NCBI RefSeq assembly: GCF_015207525.1
Contig: NZ_JADEWR010000010.1
Span: 57,737 to 121,736 of the forward strand
Direction of reading: 5' to 3'
Source: Nodosilinea sp. LEGE 06152
Lineage (GTDB): Bacteria; Cyanobacteriota; Cyanobacteriia; Phormidesmidales; Phormidesmidaceae
DNA: 64,000 nt
Of the stretch, positions 60,912 through 64,000 are shown one piece after another. Below the pieces are notes generated by a model that made no database searches, was not told the DNA's origin, and worked only from the letters and a program-made list of their open reading frames with translations. Position numbers and translations under genes: made by a program. Numbering within the stretch: the stretch's first letter is position 1; each line of letters opens with the position of its first letter.

Positions 60912-63092
60912 ATGTCTCCTTTTGTTAAGCGCTATCTGCTGGCCCTCGATCGCTACAAGTGGCCCAGCCTGGCCACCCTGCTGGGGGTTTTGGGCATTTC
61001 GGCGGTGGTAGCGATGCAGCCACCGCCACCGCCCCAGTACCGAGCCGAGGGGGTGCTGGTGCAAAATGCCCCGGTGGTGGCCCTGACGGCGACTGGCACT
61101 GAGGTACAGCTGCGGGGCCAGGGGATTATTTCGGAGCAGTTTTTGCTGGCCGACGTGCTGCTGGAGCAGGTGTCCCAGGAGCTGGAGCGGCGGGGGATGC
61201 CGATGGAGCCAGATACCATTCGCGATCGCACCACAATCACGCTGGAGAGCGTTGAGGGCGAAGACGCGCAGGTGCAGCGGGTGACGGTGGTATTTCGCGG
61301 TCCTAGCGAGGAGCAAACCCAGCTCACCCTCAGCCTGATGTTTGAGGCGATGGTCGAGCTCAGTCGGGTGACCAACCGGGCGCGGTTGGGGGCCATTGTC
61401 ACCGCCCTCGACGAACGCCTGCCCGCGGTCGAGAGCGACCTGCGCGCCGCTGAGCAAGCCCTGGAGGCCTACGATCGCACCGAAGGCCCAGCAATACAGG
61501 CGGCCCTCGACGGCAGCCTGCTGGGGGCGATTTCTGGCGGGCAGCAGCAGCAGCGCCAAAACCAGATTGCCCTGGCCGGGCTAGACGCTCAGATTCAGAG
61601 CCTGCAGCAGCGGCTGGGGCTGTCGCCGGGGCAGGCGTTTACGGCCTCGGCCCTGAGCGCCGACCCGATTATTGCCCAGCTGCGATCGCAGATCCTCGAA
61701 ACCGAAACCCAGCTGGAGCTGCTGTCGCCCACCCTGCGCGAGTCGCACCCCACCATGCAGGAGCTGCGCCAGAACCTAGCCGCCTACAACGCCCTGCTCA
61801 CCGAGCGGGCCCAGGAAGTGGTGGGTGGCCAAGACCTGGCGGCCCTGCCCAGCGTCAGTGACGTGCGCCAGAACAGCACCCTTGACCCGGCCCGTGCCGC
61901 TCTGGCCAACCAGCTAGTGACCCTCAGCGCTGAGCGAGCCGCCCTGGCCAGCCAGCAGCAGGTGCTCACTCAGGCCGATGGGCAGCTGCGGCAGCAGTAC
62001 TCCAGCCTGCCCAACAAGCAGCTAGAGCGCGATCGCCTGGCCCAGCAGGTTGCTCTCAACCAGGCCCTCTACGACCAAATTCAGGCCAAGCGCATCGATG
62101 CCCAGGCGGCTGAGGCCGAAACCGTCAGCAGCCTGACCGTGGCGGAGCCGCCCACCGTGGTCGCCCAGGTTGAGCCCCCGCCCAACCCGATTGTGGTTTT
62201 GGCGGTGGGCGGGCTGCTGGGGGTAGTTGCCGCTGGGGCCGTTGCCTTTTTGCTCGATCTGCTCGACAGCACCGCCCGCACCGCCGAAGACATCCAGGGC
62301 ATTTTGACCGATCAGGATGTGCCGGTGCTGGGGCTGGTGCCCGGCTTAGAGGCCACCTCAGCCCAGGGCTGGCCCATTCTCTACCCACCGCACAGCCCCG
62401 ACCTCGAAATCTATGAACGCTTGCGCAGCAGCCTGCGGCGGGCGGGCAGTCTGGCTGAGGCGGGCGCGGCCCCGCGGGTGGTGCTGGTGGTGAGCAGCCG
62501 AGCGAGCGAGGGCAAAACGACCAGTGCTTTTAACCTCGGCATTGCCGCCGCCCGCGCCGGTCGTCGCACCCTGGTGATTGAAGCCGACCTGCGCCAGCCC
62601 TCCTGCGGGCACCGACTGGGGGTAACCCTGGGGCCGGAGGCGATCGCCGAACCGCTGCACTACTACGCTGGCCGTCAGCAGTCGCCGATTCAGCTGGCTC
62701 CCTGGGTCGAAAACCTCTACTTGGCCCCCAGCCCCGGCCCCCAACCCCACCCAGCGGCGATTTTAGAATCGAGCGAGATGGCTCAGTTTTTGGCCGACGC
62801 CCGCGCCCGCTTTGACCTAGTGCTGATCGACGCGCCGCCCCTGGGCCGCAGCAACGATGCCCTGCTGCTGGGGGCGGCCAGCGACGGCCTGCTGCTGGTT
62901 ACCCGCCCCGGCGTCACCGACAAAGCCGTGCTGGAGGCTCTGCTGGAGCAGCTCTTAGAAAATGAGGATCTGCCGGTGCTAGGGGCCGTTGTCAACGCTA
63001 CCGATCGCGCTACTGTCCCTACCCTACCCCCGGCCCCCGGCCCCGCTGCTCCGACCGCAGCCCCGCCGCTGATTCGCTCCGTCGACTTCTAG
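60912..63092 (+). CDS. Wzc/GumC-like polysaccharide copolymerase with ATPase domain
   Basis: The 726-residue product has an N-terminal membrane helix (SLATLLGVLGISAVVAMQPP), a long coiled periplasmic part (~60-410, with EVESDLRAAEQALEAYD-like helices), a second helix (PIVVLAVGGLLGVVAAGAVA) and a cytosolic ATPase: Walker A VVSSRASEGKTTSAFNLG, Walker A' LVIEADLRQPSCG and Walker B FDLVLIDAPPLG. The C-terminus (PAPGPAAPTAAPPLIRSVDF) lacks the tyrosine cluster of BY-kinases. It controls chain length and export together with the Wza-like partner. Glycosyltransferases of the pathway are not in this window. Confidence 0.9.
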   Translation: MSPFVKRYLLALDRYKWPSLATLLGVLGISAVVAMQPPPPPQYRAEGVLVQNAPVVALTATGTEVQLRGQGIISEQFLLADVLLEQVSQELERRGMPMEPDTIRDRTTITLESVEGEDAQVQRVTVVFRGPSEEQTQLTLSLMFEAMVELSRVTNRARLGAIVTALDERLPAVESDLRAAEQALEAYDRTEGPAIQAALDGSLLGAISGGQQQQRQNQIALAGLDAQIQSLQQRLGLSPGQAFTASALSADPIIAQLRSQILETETQLELLSPTLRESHPTMQELRQNLAAYNALLTERAQEVVGGQDLAALPSVSDVRQNSTLDPARAALANQLVTLSAERAALASQQQVLTQADGQLRQQYSSLPNKQLERDRLAQQVALNQALYDQIQAKRIDAQAAEAETVSSLTVAEPPTVVAQVEPPPNPIVVLAVGGLLGVVAAGAVAFLLDLLDSTARTAEDIQGILTDQDVPVLGLVPGLEATSAQGWPILYPPHSPDLEIYERLRSSLRRAGSLAEAGAAPRVVLVVSSRASEGKTTSAFNLGIAAARAGRRTLVIEADLRQPSCGHRLGVTLGPEAIAEPLHYYAGRQQSPIQLAPWVENLYLAPSPGPQPHPAAILESSEMAQFLADARARFDLVLIDAPPLGRSNDALLLGAASDGLLLVTRPGVTDKAVLEALLEQLLENEDLPVLGAVVNATDRATVPTLPPAPGPAAPTAAPPLIRSVDF

Positions 63093-63165
63093 CCGGGCTA
63101 GCCTAGGGTAAGCGCTTAGGATAGGATCGTATGCTGTAGATTCTGTCGTTGCTGGGAGCGATCGC

Positions 63166-63876
63166 TTGCCTACCCTGGGAGTCAACATCGACCACATTGC
63201 CACCGTTCGTCAGGCCCGCCGCACGGTAGAGCCCGACCCGGTGGCCGCTGCGGTGCTGGCCGAGCTGGCGGGTGCCGACGGCATTACCGTACACCTGCGC
63301 GAAGACCGCCGCCACATGCAAGACCGCGACGTGCGCCTGCTGCGGCAGACCGTGCGCACCCACCTCAACCTGGAGATGGCTGCCACCGACGAAATGGTGG
63401 CGATCGCCCTCGATATCAAGCCCGACTACGTCACCCTGGTGCCCGAGCGGCGCGAAGAGGTGACGACCGAAGGCGGGCTAGATGTGGCAGGCCAAGGCGA
63501 TCGCCTGAAAGCCGTAGTCAGCACCCTTCAGGGGGCCGACATCCCGGTCAGTCTGTTTATTGATGCGGCGGCAGACCAAATCGAAGCCTCGGCCCAGGTC
63601 GGGGCTCAGTTCATTGAGCTGCACACCGGCCCCTACGCCGAGGCCGAAACAGAGCGCGATCGCGACCAAGAACTCAGCATTCTCGCCCAGGGTACGGCCC
63701 AGGCGATCGCCCTGGGCCTGCGGGTCAACGCCGGTCACGGCCTCACCTACTGGAACACCGCCCCCGTCGCCCGCATTCCCGGCATGGAAGAACTCAACAT
63801 CGGCCACAGCATTATCAGCCGCGCCGTTTTGGTCGGACTGGAACGCGCCGTCCGCGAGATGAAAGCCCTGATTTGA
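63166..63876 (+). CDS. pdxJ: Pyridoxine 5'-phosphate synthase (PdxJ)
   Basis: The 236-residue product starts at TTG 63166, preceded by GGGAG; no ATG is near. It has the PdxJ signature [51 protein letters not shown] and [16 protein letters not shown]. The enzyme condenses 1-deoxyxylulose 5-phosphate with 3-amino-2-oxopropyl phosphate to pyridoxine 5'-phosphate, in the DXP-dependent vitamin B6 pathway. The AT-rich inverted repeat at 63883 follows directly. Confidence 0.95.
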   Translation: MPTLGVNIDHIATVRQARRTVEPDPVAAAVLAELAGADGITVHLREDRRHMQDRDVRLLRQTVRTHLNLEMAATDEMVAIALDIKPDYVTLVPERREEVTTEGGLDVAGQGDRLKAVVSTLQGADIPVSLFIDAAADQIEASAQVGAQFIELHTGPYAEAETERDRDQELSILAQGTAQAIALGLRVNAGHGLTYWNTAPVARIPGMEELNIGHSIISRAVLVGLERAVREMKALI

Positions 63877-63882
63877 GGAAAT

Positions 63883-63936
63883 GCAAAATTCAAAATTGAG
63901 AATTCAAAATTTTGAACTTTGAATTTTGAACTTTGC
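63883..63936. repeat. AT-rich inverted repeat after pdxJ
   Basis: Two adjacent 27-base arms (63883-63909 and 63910-63936) pair with four mismatches; the core of the left arm is GCAAAATTCAAAATTGAG. The outer sequence GCAAA-TTCAAAA matches the repeat at 44818-44863. As it follows a stop directly it can be a terminator. Confidence 0.75.
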
Positions 63937-63989
63937 ACTCCCTGCCCCCCTCACCTCCCTCATCTTTTTACAACAAAGGAGACTCCCCA

Positions 63990-64000
63990 GTGACCACCTA
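63990..64000 (+). CDS. Start of a further gene, cut by the window end
   Basis: AAAGGAG lies eight bases before GTG 63990, the spacing of a strong ribosome site, and ACC ACC follows up to the edge. Only three codons are visible, so the product is unknown. Confidence 0.5.

Noticed and set aside
1..64000. tRNA and rRNA genes
   Set aside because: No T-loop consensus with matching arms and no ribosomal RNA sequence was noticed in the gaps; a covariance-model scan would be needed to exclude small RNAs.

Overview
The window is chromosomal DNA of a cyanobacterium. The evidence is a photosystem I core gene (psaB), an NDH-1 subunit (ndhK), carotenoid genes (crtO, crtD), Ycf51, a MenG-type quinone methyltransferase and very many copies of the HIP1 octamer GCGATCGC. 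Long GC-rich genes, many dispersed palindromes and several cyanobacteria-only families fit a filamentous or Leptolyngbya-like lineage, but the genus is inference. No rRNA, tRNA, CRISPR array, intact transposase or prophage was found.

Layout. 1-9.6 kb (mostly minus): a type II NADH dehydrogenase cut by the window edge, a macrodomain protein, an UlaG-like metallo-hydrolase, a mercuric-reductase-like flavoprotein, an orphan ndhK, and a pair made of a GH13 glucan enzyme and the ketolase CrtO. 9.9-16.2 kb (all minus): a run of membrane and stress-type genes. It holds a short VKOR-like protein, a 1019-residue protein with six ~80-residue repeats between membrane anchors, DUF4383, a tiny acidic lipoprotein, DUF2243 and a general-stress glycine-zipper protein. 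16.6-25 kb: a Gfo/Idh dehydrogenase, an orphan psaB with its own terminator, a carotenoid-desaturase-like flavoprotein and a SpoIID/LytB protein.

25-30 kb is the accessory stretch. It has a DUF433/DUF5615 toxin-antitoxin-like pair, a PH-domain protein, decayed gene fragments, a small gene interrupted by palindromic repeats, a 21-bp minisatellite, and several copies of one dispersed repeat. 30-45 kb: a methyltransferase diverging from a Tat-exported LD-carboxypeptidase, a GT39-type membrane glycosyltransferase, crtD between two unrecognised genes, a lipoprotein, Ycf51, and a plus-strand run of alcohol-dehydrogenase-like protein, aminotransferase, TatA and SppA.

45-64 kb: a sugar-epimerase-like protein, a type IV pilin whose 5' end lies in repeats, MenG overlapping a DUF445 protein, small stress-type proteins, an amidohydrolase, release factor 3 (prfC), a TerB-like/Mo-nitrogenase-C-terminal fusion, a DUF6671 zinc protein, a second DUF433/DUF5615 pair, a HAD phosphatase, a Wza/Wzc-like exopolysaccharide export pair, and pdxJ. 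The last 11 bases begin another gene.

The most interesting points are the orphan, sequence-divergent copies of psaB and ndhK, the repeat-built 1019-residue membrane protein in its stress-type cluster, and places where short palindromes or duplications have reshaped genes (the crtO 3' end, the small gene at 28.4 kb, the pilin leader). All family names come from recognising sequence motifs; no database search was run.
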